A stretch of 64,000 nucleotides of DNA from Trichoderma breve. Its lineage: Eukaryota > Ascomycota > Sordariomycetes > Hypocreales > Hypocreaceae. A program made the position numbers and the translations under genes. How positions within the stretch are numbered: the stretch's first letter is position 1; each line of letters begins with the position of its first letter. The stretch is from positions 1,302,001 to 1,366,000 of the forward strand of contig NC_079235.1 of NCBI RefSeq assembly GCF_028502605.1, read 5' to 3'. Below, one piece after another: positions 32,611 through 45,158 of the stretch. The notes beneath the pieces are model-generated. The model ran no database searches. It was not told the origin of the DNA and was given only the letters and a program-made list of their open reading frames with translations.

Positions 32611-33545
32611 ATGCCTAAGAGTAGGTTTGATCTCTTATAATATTGTCTAACATCACTACTACCAACATTACCGCCCACTCCGTCCCTCCGTGACGAAAAG
32701 CAAGGACCAAGCTAACCCAGAAACCTCCTATAGACGTCATTCTAGGCACTTCCGGCCTCATTCTCCTTTCCACCTCCATCCTGTTCATCTGGTTCATCAT
32801 CCTCCCTGGCGTCACGCATGATACTCCTTTCAGAAAGACATACTATCTCCGCGCCGACACCAGTGGCATCACCGGCGCCCGAGACATCTCCCAATGGACA
32901 TACTTCTTCATCTGTGGCCTCAACAATAACGATTGCGGAGATGCTCACCCCGCCATCCCCTTCGGGTTTGCCTGGGACAGCAATGCGCAGAACGTGCCAC
33001 CGGGACTTGGTGGAAGCCATGGCAGCGACACAACGTCGTTCCATTACTTTTACATGTGGCGATTTGGATGGGTGTTCCTGCTTATGACATTGTTCTTTGA
33101 GGTTATGGCCCTATTCACCGCATTCTTGTCCTGCTGTGGCCGCCTAGGTGCTGCGCTTGCCTTTGTTGTCTCTGCCATTGCTCTCTTCTTTTTCACACTC
33201 GCCGTAACTATTATAACGTACGTCAAGCCCAAAGTCGTGCATTTCCCCTATCTATGGGTGTCTGTCGGCGTAACCACTTGCAAGATTACTCGCTAACAGC
33301 CGTTACACAGGGCTACTTTCGTTGAAGCTCGCAACCGCTTTCACGATGCTGGTCGCTCGGCCCAGATCGGAGCTTACGCCTTTGGGTTTCTCTGGGGTTC
33401 ATACGCGGCCCTTCTCTTTGCTACCGTCCTGTTCGCCCTCGGCATTCGTTCCGACACTAGCTTTGGGTTGAGACGCCGGCGTAGTGAGAAGGGTTCTCGC
33501 GGACGCTCTTACGATGGTCACCGGGTTAAGGAAGACTACTCGTAA
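32611..33545 (+). CDS. SUR7/PalI-family tetraspan membrane protein, three exons
   Basis: A ten-base first exon (32611-32620, ATG CCT AAG A) joins exon 32734-33217 and exon 33311-33545 in phase (introns 113 and 93 nt), giving 242 residues. Four hydrophobic segments are visible: near residues 4-28 (VILGTSGLILLSTSILFIWF), 115-135, 142-165 and 185-210. The large extracytoplasmic loop has the sequence WTYFFICGLNNNDCGDAHPAIPF, matching the Cys-containing loop of SUR7/PalI (claudin-like) proteins. The C-terminus is short, basic and cytosolic (RRRRSEKGSRGRSYDG). Members mark plasma-membrane eisosome domains and septa and help wall and stress responses. Without the tiny first exon no suitable ATG precedes the first membrane span. 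Confidence 0.85.
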
Positions 33546-34801
33546 ACATCACAATAGCGGCTCTTCTTATTATAGTCCACGCAACAGAAACGTAGGAGAA
33601 GAAGAGGAAGTGAAGAAAGAAAACGTACTAATACTAATACTGAGACTATCTGATGATGCCAAATGGCTCTAATACGATGAAGGAAATCTCGGCGTTTAAT
33701 AACACAGAAGGGGGGAGGAGATCCAAGAGATTATTGACACGGCGAACCCCGTCGTGGTCAATATCTGTCTGGGATTTCGATGACGATGATGGCTCTTTGC
33801 AAATACCTACACTCGCTGGTAGCACTCAAATATCGTTACATAGGCTTTTGAAATACCAATTACAAGTTTTGAACTCTTATTTGCAGTGCATATGGTCAGG
33901 CCTGCATTTCGCCCCGTCTTACAAACATCACCGGCGCAGAGCCAAAAGTCATCAATCGTATACATGGATGATAAATATAATTAATTTGCAACGTTGCCAT
34001 CGTATTCTTGGCCTTGTGTCTTTCATATGCGTACAAGAAAACTCCCCAAAAAAAAAAAAAATCCTTCCCGCCGTATACACCTAATGCCTGAACATCCCTC
34101 CACCCCATATGCCCATCCTCCGTCCCAGTCCAGTCCATCCCCCCGCTTCGCCTACAAGAAAAAAGAAGATATGCATATATATATAGATGAGATATAGATA
34201 TAGTATGAGATGCATAGAAAAAAGGAGACCGAGAAAGAAAAGAAGAAGACGAAGAGATTTTTTTGCGTCATGATGGAGCGAATCAAACATGAAAAAAGGA
34301 AACAAGCTCGAGTATCGTCCGCTTCATTGGTAGTAGCTCCCTTTGATGGTAAAAAACAAAAATCCTCCGTCTAAGAAAAGCCAATGGGCTGAGGTTTGTT
34401 GTTGCTGTGATGTGTTGCGTACAAGCAGGCGACTTTTCCGTGGTCGTGACTGGAGGAGAGTGTGAATAGTTTTGCTCTTTTTTTCTTTCTCTTCGTGACC
34501 TTTTTGCTTTATTCGTACAAAGAAAGAGTAGCCAGTCATCCTAGCAGTTGATATCTCCTCCATCATCAGTTTTTTTCCCCCTCTTCGCTTTTTGATGCTA
34601 TTCTGATTCGTGTTGATAACTGCAACCAACTCAGATACCAGCTCCTGTTGGCAAATGTCATAGCGCCGACTCCTTGCATTTTGGTAGGCCGGCCCGATGC
34701 GGGTAAATATTTGGCCCGGCAGTGTAATTGAGGCAAACAGATTTCTACTCCATCTCTCGTCGTCTTTTTTTGTAACTCAAAATTATTCGTGTGTCGATAA
34801 C
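33546..34801. other. Convergent 3' intergenic region, no gene seen
   Basis: About 1.25 kb between the 3' ends of the Sur7-type gene and PBS2. It is AT-rich with A- and T-tracts (for example 34049-34062) and a TATATA stretch near 34175-34202. Small frames are not protein-like. Long 3' UTRs are plausible. Confidence 0.55.
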
Positions 34802-36804
34802 CTATAGACCGTGGTTGATAACAGGGCTCCCCAACGGGCTAATGCTGTCCAGGGGCGCGGCATGAAGCGCTGGCTTGCTAGGACCGTCGCCGTTGTGCCC
34901 TTCCGCATTCTTCTTCAGTACAGACTTGACCCATTCAGCAACCTCGGCATCTTCGGTGCCTGAGCTTAGATCCATGTGTCCCACCGCCTCTGCTACCTTA
35001 TCTGCGGTCTCACCATCTTCGGCGACTTCAGTAATCGTTTCCGGCTTGGTCAAGGACTGGATCCAAGGATGCTTAAGCAGTAGAGCGTACGTCGGTCGCA
35101 TCTTGGGAATCTTATGTAGACAGTTCTTGACAAAGTCCTTTGCCATATCCGTGTAACCCTCCTCTGGCATGGCAGGGGGTTCGCCTTCGACGATTGCCTG
35201 TAATTATCTAGTCAGCAAGGATTCCCATCATATCAGTCGGTAAAACTTACATTCAGTTGACTGAAAATGGTGGACGAGGCTTCGGGTGGGTATGGGTACT
35301 GGCCCATGGCGCACTCAATGATTGTCAGGCCTAAGCTCCAGACATCGCTCTGGACGCTGTAGGTTCCGTCGGTACCGCCTGGCTGTGCCATGGCACCTCC
35401 AGATATCCGCTCAGGGGCCATGTAACTCTGGCATCCAATGTTTGTCTTGGCTATACTGGCAACAAGATTGCCGCTGACGCCGAAATCGCAAATTTTGATC
35501 TGGCCTCGTGTGTTGGCCAAGATATTTGTTGGCTTTACGTCACGATGGATAATGTTATGCTCGTCTTTCAGTGACTTGAGGCCCATAATGGCTGAGTAGG
35601 TAATTTTGCGCAGGACGTTTTCAGGTATGCCTCCGGCGTAGATTTTATCAATGGAACCACCATCCATGTACTCGATGCACATGTAAACTGCGCCCTCTTG
35701 AAAGAAGGCTCCGTAAAAGTCGATGATGAATGGAGACACACACTCGTGCAAAATGACCAACTCTTTGAGAATAGTGGTGAATTTGGCGTCATCGAGCTCG
35801 AGTCGAATTTCCTTCATCGCCATTACTTTACCGGTCCGACCGTCCAATGCGCTTGCAGCGTCTGTGACCGCCGAGTCCGACTGACTGCGATGGGGATGCG
35901 GTGCCAGCTTGGCTCCAGACAAACCCTGTCCAAATCGCGGCGCACTCGGCTTCGCATGTCTGACCTTGTATACGGTTCCGTAGTTGCCCTTTCCGAGCTC
36001 ATCTATAATTTCCACCTCGTCAAGGGATATGCTGAAGGTCTGGCCATTGGAGAAGTTGACTCCGGTCCGAGTGATCGTAGCAGCACCGTCAAAAGTAATC
36101 CAGCCCTTCTCTGTATCGATGTACTTCTTGAAGTCGTCTAGTTGGGATCCCAGCGAGGGCTTGCCGTTGGGAGCGCTAGGCGCACCGTTTCCAGGCATCC
36201 CGGCGGAGAAAGAGGGAGCACCGGCCCGGCGCAGTCCACCCGTAGGCATGGGGCTGCCGCTGCCGCCTATATCAGAGAGCTTCATTCCCATACCCATGTT
36301 GGCTCTTCTCTCGCTAAGGGAGGGCTTTGGTAGGACAGGTGCCGATCTGGGGTGCGGCACTGCACCGGGACGCTGCATAGTCGGGGGCATGCGGAGGTTA
36401 GGGAAGCCGGGCGCCACGGGACCTCCGGGCGAGGGCATCGGTGAGACAGGCGAGCTGCCCGCCGCTGCCATGCCCTTTTGCATTCGCTGCTGATGAAGGG
36501 CTCGCGCCTTGGCCATGACACTGTTGTCCATGGCTCCGGCGCCCCCCACGAAAGATGAGGTTGCTTGCGGAGGATGCCTCGCCTTGCCCAAGATTCCCAA
36601 CGTAGTCGAGTTGGGATTCATATTTCGAGGGTCGGAAAAGGTGTTCAAGGATGGGAGTCGCTTGGGAGAGTCGCCAAGCTCATCGCCGTTGGGCGTGCCA
36701 GCCACCGATGAGTCTTCCGAGTATGGAGATGCTTGTAGCGAGAGCTCACGAGTGCCATCGGACACGCTGTCCGGCGTGGCCGGGACAGAGCCGGAACCGC
36801 TCAT
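34802..36804 (-). CDS. PBS2: HOG-pathway MAP kinase kinase Pbs2, two exons
   Basis: Exons 36804-35251 and 35197-34802 join at a 53-nt phase-0 intron (GTAAGT..TTACAG), restoring FSQLNAIVEGEPP; total 649 residues. The kinase domain spans about 264-575: GKGNYG (271-276), AMKEIRL with ATP-lysine K331, HRDVKPTN (420-427), DFG (440-442), and the activation segment LVASIAKTNIGCQSYMAPER with phospho-acceptors S450 and T454 in the S-x-x-x-T spacing. The block GNLVASIAKTNIGCQSY distinguishes Pbs2 from other MAPKKs. A ~40-residue insert lies between the Gly-loop and K331. The 230-residue N-terminus is disordered and contains RSAPVLP (153-159), an R-x-x-P-x-x-P motif that could dock the Sho1 SH3 domain. 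Pbs2 activates Hog1 under osmotic stress. Confidence 0.95.
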
Positions 36805-38710
36805 TGTGACAGTTGGAAGAGATATAGCTGCGCGGCTATTGCTCAGAGCGGGAGTGATGGAGATGGAGATGGAGACGGAGGGATGGGGGAGCCAAGAATC
36901 TCCCAGTATTCAAAAGTAGTGACCATATACCAAGGTTGCTATGCTCGATCGAAGGTGATGGCGTCGCAAAGGGCAAGGGCCGCCAGCGACCCTGGCAAGA
37001 GGGATGAGGACGACGAGGTTTTTGCGGTGGGCGTCGACGAAGCGGGTGGCCCGAGGTGGAGGTTTTGAAGCTCGACCAAGGTGGGGTTTCAGATGGAGGC
37101 AACACGATGCTTCGTCGCTGACAATCGTTTCAACGGCCGATATGCGGGAGGCGGACGGCGGACGGTTTGGTCCTGTGGGCTAACGCTCGTCGAAGGCTAG
37201 GCCAGTCTAGACTTTTGAAACCCAGCGGCTGGGCTAGAGAGAAAAAAGGCTGATGCTTTTTCCTGATGCTCGCTGGCCTCGGCTGTCGCTCGGTTTATAC
37301 CGCTCTGTGCCTTCTGTCACAAGTTTTTTTTTTCTTGGTTCGTGGGGGTGATGCGACGAGAGAGAGAAGAAGAGAGAATGACGAGAGGGCGAAGAGGAAG
37401 GATGGAAAGAAACCGAAAAGGCAGCCGGGCAAAGAAGAAGGCGAAGGCTGCAGAGGACGGTTAGCTTACTGCAGGTTTGGATTTTCGTCGGGATGCGATG
37501 GCAGCAATGCGGATTCCAGCTTCTGGATGACTGTGGATGAAACGGCGCTTGCCTTGTTTCTGCGCCCGGAGCTATCGACAACCAGCCCCAGTCCGCCAAG
37601 TGAAATGAGGCTTTGTACTCCGTGCTCCCGTTCGGCGCGGTAGTTGCGAAGAGCAAAGAAAATTTTTCTTTTCTTTCTTTTTCTTTTTGCTTCCCCAACG
37701 AAAAGAGCAGTCGTGAAGCACACCGTCTTGCGGACGATGGCTCTTTTTAAACAATTTCAATCAAGGGTCGAAGGCATAGGTAAGGTACATACAAGAAACA
37801 ACTGCCCGAGCTTGAACTCGCCTGGGCACTACAGGTACTCGTAAAAGCACTACCCAGCAAGGTATAAACTTGTACTTGGATGAGAAATTGAAGCTGCGGC
37901 GGTGTCAGGGTAGCATTCAACTCCTCGCACAGGTACAGCGCATCAGGCTAGAAGCAGGAATCAAATCTCACCTCCCTGGCCAGCAATCAGGAACGCCCGT
38001 TGGCCAATTCCCTGGACCGTCGACGGTGCCTCTGGCTATTTTTGGTCGTGTGAAGAAACCTGAACGCGCCTGGTATCGTATACTTGATCAGGCCTCGGAA
38101 CCACCTTGTCCCAAGTGCTAAGCTGCAATGGGCGTCGTATGGAGTACGAAATTAGCAGCAATGCAATGGCAGAGGCAGAGCTTCCCAACTTCTTGTGCGG
38201 GGTTGTCCAAGGATTGACGGGTTTGTTTTGGTGCGGAGTTTTGGAGGTGGTGCTGTAATAACGATGACGATGGCGATGTAAAGGCACAGCTGCGACGTGC
38301 GTCAAATGGGCAAAATAGCGCCGAGTTAGCTGCAAGATATCGTCAGGAGGCGTCTCGGTGCCGGCACGTCATGTACAAGCAGGGCACGCTGCATGCGCCT
38401 TCAATTGGGGCGCCGGGATTGGGCGGCTGTGGCGACGTTGGACTATCGTGACCTGAAAGTGGGCATCAGTGTCATGTCACCGGGTAAAAGTGCTGGAGTG
38501 GTTAATGACCTATGGATGCCTTGAATCTTGCCGACAGGGTACTGAGAAATGGCGAATGGCCGTCTGAGAATCAATGCTGGCTGTGAATTTAAGCTGTGTG
38601 ACGTGTTGCAGTGAGTTTTGCCCGTCAGCTTTGGGCTGGACAATGAGGGAATGTGTGTAAAACAAGAGACACAAGGGGTCCAACGTTGGGTTAGCGGTAG
38701 CGGCCCGTCA

Positions 38711-38753
38711 GGGCAAGGCAAGGCCAGGCAAAGCAAGGCAAAGCAAAGCAAAT
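38711..38753. repeat. GGCAA/AGCAA pentanucleotide tract
   Basis: About eight imperfect units of GGCAA, GGCCA and AGCAA follow one another in non-coding DNA between PBS2 and the Ecm3-like gene. Confidence 0.8.
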
Positions 38754-41059
38754 ACAGGAGTGCCAGTAAACAGCCTGGGATCAATGGAGATTCAAGGACA
38801 GAAAACAAGAAACCATTTGATGGGATGAAGGGGAGATAAGGAGGTAGGGAAGACATGATGTGGATGACTGCTATTGGCATTATATAGATTACATGTACGA
38901 GTACGCTTTAGCATCACTGTTTCCCACAACAACAATCAAACGCTTATTAACCAGAAACGCTCAACTGTACGCTATTGCGCATCTTGTCAGAGCCCAGACC
39001 AGCAACGGGAAAATCTACTCTCATCGCGGCGTGCTTAATTACCATGACCTGCGCCTTGGGCGACGTTTGATAGGTGACTTTGAGGCCTCTTGGGTGGAAT
39101 TATCTGTACCTGCTGCGCTGAAGTGGCTGTCCGACTCCACATCAAAGGTACTTTGAGCAGCCGATGTGTTTCGTATTTGCAGCTCACCATCTACGAGGCC
39201 GTGGCGCCTATTGCCACAGGCCGCCTAGGTATCGCCAGATGGGATGGTACCTACCGTGCCCGATGATCCATATCAGACAGATCTCATGATGAAACCGCCT
39301 CTGGTCCCCGAGCCGTGCCTTTTACTATCAAGCGAATGATAGTGGCCTATCACGGCTTTGAACAATGACGGGCCAGTTCGCCTAGAGGGGGGCGATTTCT
39401 TCCATTTGTTTCCCGGAGCCACCAAAAAAAGACGGAGCTACTGTGGGTGTAATGCGAAAGCCAGGTTACCCCAGGATCATTTTCCCAGTGACGCCGAATA
39501 GATTCGGGCATCTCGAGCCTCGCCATTGGGCTGCTAATATGAGGCTGGGACAGGCTCTGCATAGAGAAGCAGTAGCTGCCTGAAAAGCTGACATCGGCAT
39601 CCAATGGCGAGCGATATCTTCACTGCCCTTGCATCTGCTGTCTCTCATCTATTGCTTCTTCCCGTCTTTTCTGAGTCAATTGCAATCTCGTTCTGCGATG
39701 GCGTAAATAATACGCTCCTGCAGCTAAGCTTGACCTTGGTTGGCATGGGGGCAAGTAATTTGGGCATCAGGTACCATTGAAGACAGCGTCAACCGTAATT
39801 CCAGGTGCTTGATCTGAGCATAAATGTGTACAACTTGGCCTTCAATAGTGCTGTGCTGTGCTACAGCTGATAAGCTATCGTGGAGATGCGTCTGGTCTGA
39901 TGGTTCGATGATGCATGCATCATAGCTCTGCGACTGGAGCCTAGCTGAGGAGCGATCGGCGCTCCATTCGTTTCAAACTGCTGTGCTGCGTGCAACGTCT
40001 GCTGTATAATTTCCCCCTCCATCAGATTTGTCATGACGTCCTCTTTCAGTATGATGGCGATCTGGTGGATGAGGCGACGAATTGAAACAGCCATGGACAC
40101 AAGCATATCATGGTGACGACGACGGAATGCAAAGCACGTCAACTATCCTGTTCCACGATGATTTACAGCCGTGAGTGTCTTGGTAAAGCATGCGGAGTAT
40201 AAGGTATAAGGTACAGAGCAAACGGACATGTATCTTATACGGTCCAAGGTGGGCAATTTGTACGAAGCAAATAATGGGTAGAAATGCACATGCAGAGGTA
40301 CAGATGCCGTGGACGGATCCTTGCCTGAGCTTGAAAGTGATGGAGTCGGAACGTGCGGGTGCTTGCTGGCACTCGTTGACTGGCTGCCTCTTGGTTGACG
40401 AAATGAGACAATCTCAGTTGCTGCTAGCGGACGTCTGAAATGGAATTGGCAGATGCTGTATTGTGCTGGATTGAAGCATCACATCCGAGGTACAATTACA
40501 ATTACGGCGCAGCAGATCAATCACCTTGAAATTCCGAAGGCAAACATGAATTGCGTGTGCTTTGCGTTGGCATGTCTTGCCAAGGGGGGCTGGCATCGCA
40601 CAGATAAGGCCCCCAAGGCCTCCTTATCTTGTCCCCAAGTCTCACCAGCCTGATTACACGATTGAGTGCAATTAAATCTCCATGTAATATCGGGCTCTGC
40701 GTGTACAGTAGCGCTGCTTTCACAGCCACAGCAAACAAAGCCTCTTGGCCACCGCCGTGGCTTGTTGGCTGACGAAGCAGAACAAAGGCACAGAGGCACG
40801 TGACCCCAGCGTCTGCAGCCTCTCCGGTTTCTCAGCTTGTTTCGCACCCTTCAATCCTCTGCTTTGATAGCCCTACGCCCTGTCACCCCCTGGCAGGCTT
40901 CTTTTGGAGGGCTCATGGGCTCATTGGGGAATTCCATTGGCTGACGGAAGCATCCCGCGCGAAGTACCTGGCAGCGCAAACACCCATTCAGAGTGACATA
41001 GCCCGCCGGTGGCACGCCCGATGGGACCGCCAAGAGGAGTCAATGACACCAAGAGCGCT

Positions 41060-41101
41060 ACTAGAGGGCTGCTAGAGTCCTGCTAGAGGCTGGCTAGAGG
41101 C
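41060..41101. repeat. Four-fold GCTAGAG-like direct repeats
   Basis: CTAGAG occurs four times within about 40 bases (ACTAGAGG, GCTAGAGT, GCTAGAGG, GCTAGAGG), with spacers of 5-6 bases. Spacing is close to regular but the block is short; it lies about 0.75 kb upstream of the Ecm3-like start codon. Confidence 0.6.
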
Positions 41102-41820
41102 CCTACAAGCCCCGAAGGGCCCCCAAAGACCGAAAGAGGGTACCAACAGGCCGCTAGCCCAGAAGCTTGTTTGCCCAGCTCTTCCGCGCCTCGTCTGGCT
41201 CATGTCACTCTTGCGTGTTGCGCGACCATTCGCCTCTCTTATCTCTGAGTCGTGCTCCCCGAGAAGCGTCATACGAGTCCAGGTTAGTACTTTCTTCTCC
41301 GTTGTTTTGATGCCTGTGCGACCTGTATCTTCTTGGCCTCTTTTTCCCAGCCTGACGCTCAGATGGGCTCCCGCAATGCCCCATTCGCATTCACTGCAGC
41401 CCATTTAACCTGCATCCTCGCACCTCCGCGCAATCCATGGCCCCTTTGACATCTGCCTGTGACTGCTGAATGACCTGGACGAGTACTAAACTGTACCTGA
41501 TCAGGCACCCTTGGACGCTGGCTGGACATCCCATTGGCCTCACCTGTCCGGCACTTGTCCCTAGCTGACGACGCTTTGAACTTTTGGTGAAGCGGCCAAC
41601 CGGCACTTCCCGGTCTGAGATTTTCTTTCAACAGCCAATCTCACATACTCTCTTTGTTTCATCTTCTTTTAAATTGTCCCTTTTCACCCCTGCTCTGCCA
41701 GTTTCTGGTCCAGCCATCCCGATTTCGAGTTCCCTTCTTCAACAAGCAAAACAACCGACGACACTCGACTCGACGATATACGATTTATTGAAATCGCCAC
41801 ACGAATTGCGCCTACACTTG

Positions 41821-43647
41821 ATGGATTCCACCTTGGCCCTCACGCCGCCGACATCGTTTCGGTTGGCTGTGATGGCTCAGAATGCGTATGAGATGCCGCT
41901 CAAGATGTTCCAGGAGACGGCGCCATCGCATCCCTCCCTATCGCATCTCTGCTTGCTCGTCTTCGAAGCCGTCCTGGAGGTGGTCTGCGTGAGCTTGCCG
42001 GGATACATTGTCGCGCGCCTTGGTCATTTCGACGCTGATAAACAAAAATTCCTGGCGAATTTGAATGTCATGCTCTTTACGCCTTGCCTTAGTATGCTAT
42101 TTTTTCCCCCTCTGCGCAACAATGTTGAATCGCAATCTGACCTTCATTCTCTCAGTCTTCACCAAATTAGCTTCCCAACTCAACGCTGAAAAGCTGTCCG
42201 ATCTCGCCATCATACCCGCCATCTTTATCGTACAAACGCTCGTATCATGGATAGTCTCGATTCTCGTTGCCAAAGGATTCCGATTCAACAAGCGAGCCTC
42301 CAACTTTGTCACAGCCATGGGCGTCTTTGGCAACTCTAATTCGCTGCCAATCTCCCTTGTGCTCTCCTTATCGCAGACGATCAAGGGCCTCCACTGGGAC
42401 AGGATACCTGGCGATAATGATGACGAAGTCGGCGCGCGCGGCATCTTATATCTTCTAATCTTCCAGCAGCTTGGTCAACTTGTCAGATGGAGCTGGGGAT
42501 ATCACGTTCTGCTAGCCACCAAAGACAAGTACCCAGAATATCAGGATGATTTAGTCGAGGAGGGCCAATACAGATACAGCGACGAAGAACCAAGCGAACA
42601 GGAGCCCGAGATTCTCATTGGTGGCCTGGATGGTGATACTGAAGATGACGGCGAGAGCAATGATTCCGAAGATTACATACCTGCTGGACGAACGCCTCTT
42701 GCAAACACCTCTCGGGCCTCGCTAGCTGGCTCCGCAGTTGACGATGCCGACTTGCTGAATTTCAAGAAGGGCAACTTCCCTGCGAATGGACATACGCTTG
42801 CTAATAATGGCCTGGAGGATGACATTCTTTCATTTCCCCGGATCCGTCTTCAAGACGAGACTGAAGTCGAGCAAGGCGCTGTTAGCCGTGTCAAGAGACA
42901 ATTGACTTCTCTCAGTGACCGTGCAGTTGGTGCCACGTCTCGCCAGTATCAGCGGCTCCCTCAGCCTGTACAAACCATCCTTTCCTTCATCTCTAAGTCA
43001 GTCGCCAAGGCAGTCAACTTCGCTTGGGAGTTCATGAATCCCCCTCTGTGGGCTATGCTCTGTGCTGTCATCGTTGCGTCTGTCCCGAAGCTTCAGCAAT
43101 TGTTTTTCGAGGAGGGTTCATTTGTCAAGAACAGTGTCACCAACGCGGTCCAGTCTAGTGGAGGCGTCGCAGTGCCTTTGATCTTGGTTGTTCTCGGTGC
43201 CAACCTGGCTCGCAATACTGCCGCTCACGAATTTCCCCTCGACCCCGAGGAGGAAAAGATTGGAACCAAGCTCTTGATCGCCTCGCTATTGAGCAGGATG
43301 TTTTTGCCAACACTAATCATGGCTCCCATATTGGCCCTCACCGCAAAGTACCTGCCTATCAGCATTCTTGATGACCCCATCTTCATCATCGTGTGCTTCC
43401 TGCTCACTGGTGCGCCTAGCGCGCTTCAACTTGCGCAAATTTGCCAAATCAACAATGTGTATGAGAAGACTATGGGTAGAATCCTGTTTCAGAGCTACGT
43501 CATTTGGTAAGCATTTCAAGATATTGATAAATGGCTCTTTATACCGTTACTGTACTGTTTACTAACAAGGATACTAGGATTCTCCCTTCTACTCTTTTTC
43601 TTGTCATGATGGCTCTCGAGGTTATCGAGTGGGCCAAGGTGTATTAG
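41821..43647 (+). CDS. Auxin-efflux-carrier family membrane transporter (Ecm3-like), three exons
   Basis: Exons 41821-42091, 42156-43506 and 43578-43647 join in phase (introns 64 nt, GTATGC..CTCAG, and 71 nt, GTAAGC..ACTAG) to give 563 residues. Hydrophobic segments cluster in two halves: residues about 40-230 (starting LCLLVFEAVLEVVCVSLPGY, and including AMGVFGNSNSLPISLVLSLS) and residues about 395-560 (starting LWAMLCAVIVASVP, with AVPLILVVLGANLARN and ending WILPSTLFLVMMALEVIEW). The halves are separated by a ~150-residue cytosolic loop that is very acidic. NSNSLP and the LGANL block are family signatures shared with plant PIN proteins and yeast Ecm3. The substrate in fungi is not established; an ER or plasma-membrane location is possible. 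Both flanking splice sites are needed to reach the last membrane span. Confidence 0.9.
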
Positions 43648-44311
43648 TATCACTTCCACATCAGTGGAATATTATGATAAACGAGTCTGTTTTTCTTTTT
43701 TCTATTTCTTTTGCTTTTGATGGAATACATACATCGCTCGGCGTTGACGGGATGGACTGCTGTGTTGGAAGCGACATTTTAACCTGGCATATATATAGAT
43801 TGGCATGGATTACAAGGGATGTGCAGACACTAAATTGTATGAGTAGGGTAGGACGTTGTGGATTATTTTTTTCGCTTTTTCACTCGTTGGCGGCTTTGAT
43901 AGGAGCAAGCTGACTGATTGCTAGCTTTGGAATGATACCCTTTGTACATTGCTATGCAAAGGAATCGTATTTGATAATTTGATTTGATCTTTACATTGAG
44001 TGACATTCTGTGCTGTGGTAGATGTCTTTTGTATATGAAACATTCATCGCTTTGTCTGTGGTACTCTGCTTGTTGACAATGAGCAAAAGCGAATGAAAAA
44101 ATGAGGTAAATATCAGCCAGCATGCTACGAAGCCAACTACTTTTCACAGACGCATCAGGCTCATCAACTTTCTTCCTTTCTTCTTTTTCTTCCATTTAAA
44201 ACTCTTGACTATTTCCGTCATATCCGTTCCCAATGCCCAAACTACGCCTCATAATATGTATAATATAATTACAGCCCCTATGCCAATACTATTACTACAG
44301 CAAGGTCCTCA
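43648..44311. other. Convergent 3' intergenic region, no gene seen
   Basis: About 0.66 kb between convergent genes, with T-rich tracts (43689-43720, 43862-43880). No credible frame. Confidence 0.6.
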
Positions 44312-45158
44312 TCAAGCACCGCCATTGAGCAATGGAGCGTCCGAAACCAGCTCCCAGTCCCTCACAGTTCCCTTCCAATCACTGATCCTAACATTTTGAA
44401 TATCAACCACAATGACGCGCACCTCCTCGCCGGCTACAAAGTGCCCTCCGGCGCGGTCACCCTCGCGACTACTCTCGGTATTCGTCGCCGGCTGGAACAG
44501 GGGCACGCCCTCTTCAAAGGTGTTATTCTCGAGGTGCTGCTCGACGTAGAACTTCTCTTCGGCGGAGCCAATGGGGGCTATCCGCGCGGCGCCTCCTATC
44601 GTCGCGCTGATGCTGGACATTGCGGATGTGTTGAGGTTGAGGAGTAAGGCGGCGAGGCTGGAGCGGGTTTCGGGGCCGGGGGAGCCGCCGGAGAGACGAC
44701 GGCCTTGGGTTGGAGGACGGTGAGAAACCCCTAGGGAAGGGAAGTAGATTGTCAGTATTGGATGGAGATTTGATTAGCAGGGGAGGTTCCCTTACAGTCG
44801 TGGACCAGGAGAGAGACGTTTGGGTTCGTGACAATGTTGGTTGTCTTGCGAGAGGCGGGATTGGTGGTCATGATGATGACGGGAGAAGCCGAGTAGGGCG
44901 AGGAGGGGAGGTAGGTGTAGTTCATGAGGGATACGTTGGGCACGTTATCCGTACATGTCGCCAGGTGAAGCTATTCGCATTGCGAGCAATCCGGTCAGCG
45001 CTGAGTCTCTGGTGTTTCACAAGCAACGTTCCACCAGCATCAAAACATACGAATCGGGCATTTTCGAGACATTGCACCACCTCGATGGGCAGCGTGCTCG
45101 TCTGGCGCTTGTGCGTATCGCCCTCGGACGCCTCGTAGTTGAGCGGGATCTTGTCCAT
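44312..45158 (-). CDS. PNPOx-like flavin split-barrel protein, three exons
   Basis: Exons 45158-45051, 44970-44796 and 44730-44312 join in phase (introns 80 nt, GTATGT..ATAG, and 65 nt, GTAAGG..CCTAG) to give 233 residues. The translation begins MDKIPLNYEASEGD, continues to LPIEVVQCLENARFLHLATC and then VPNVSLMNYTYLP, SPVIIMTTNPASRKTTNIV and NPNVSLLVHDW. That order of beta-strands is typical of pyridoxamine 5'-phosphate-oxidase-like FMN-binding split barrels and resembles the uncharacterised yeast pair YLR456W/YPR172W. The C-terminal half (ATIGGAARIAPIGSAEEKFY, EVRVIVVDIQNVRISDW) completes the barrel. It is probably not a true vitamin B6 oxidase since the family's C-terminal dimerisation signature is not seen. 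The role is unknown. It shares a 0.5-kb bidirectional promoter with the MCC alpha gene. Confidence 0.85.

Larger units (their letters stand above)
36805..41820. other. Five-kilobase gene-free region between divergent genes
   Basis: The region upstream of both PBS2 (-) and the Ecm3-like gene (+) contains no frame with protein-like composition. CT-rich leaders flank both genes. It includes a GGCAA-type repeat (38711-38753) and a cluster of CTAGAG words (41060-41101). Regulatory DNA and unseen non-coding transcripts are possible. Confidence 0.5.
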
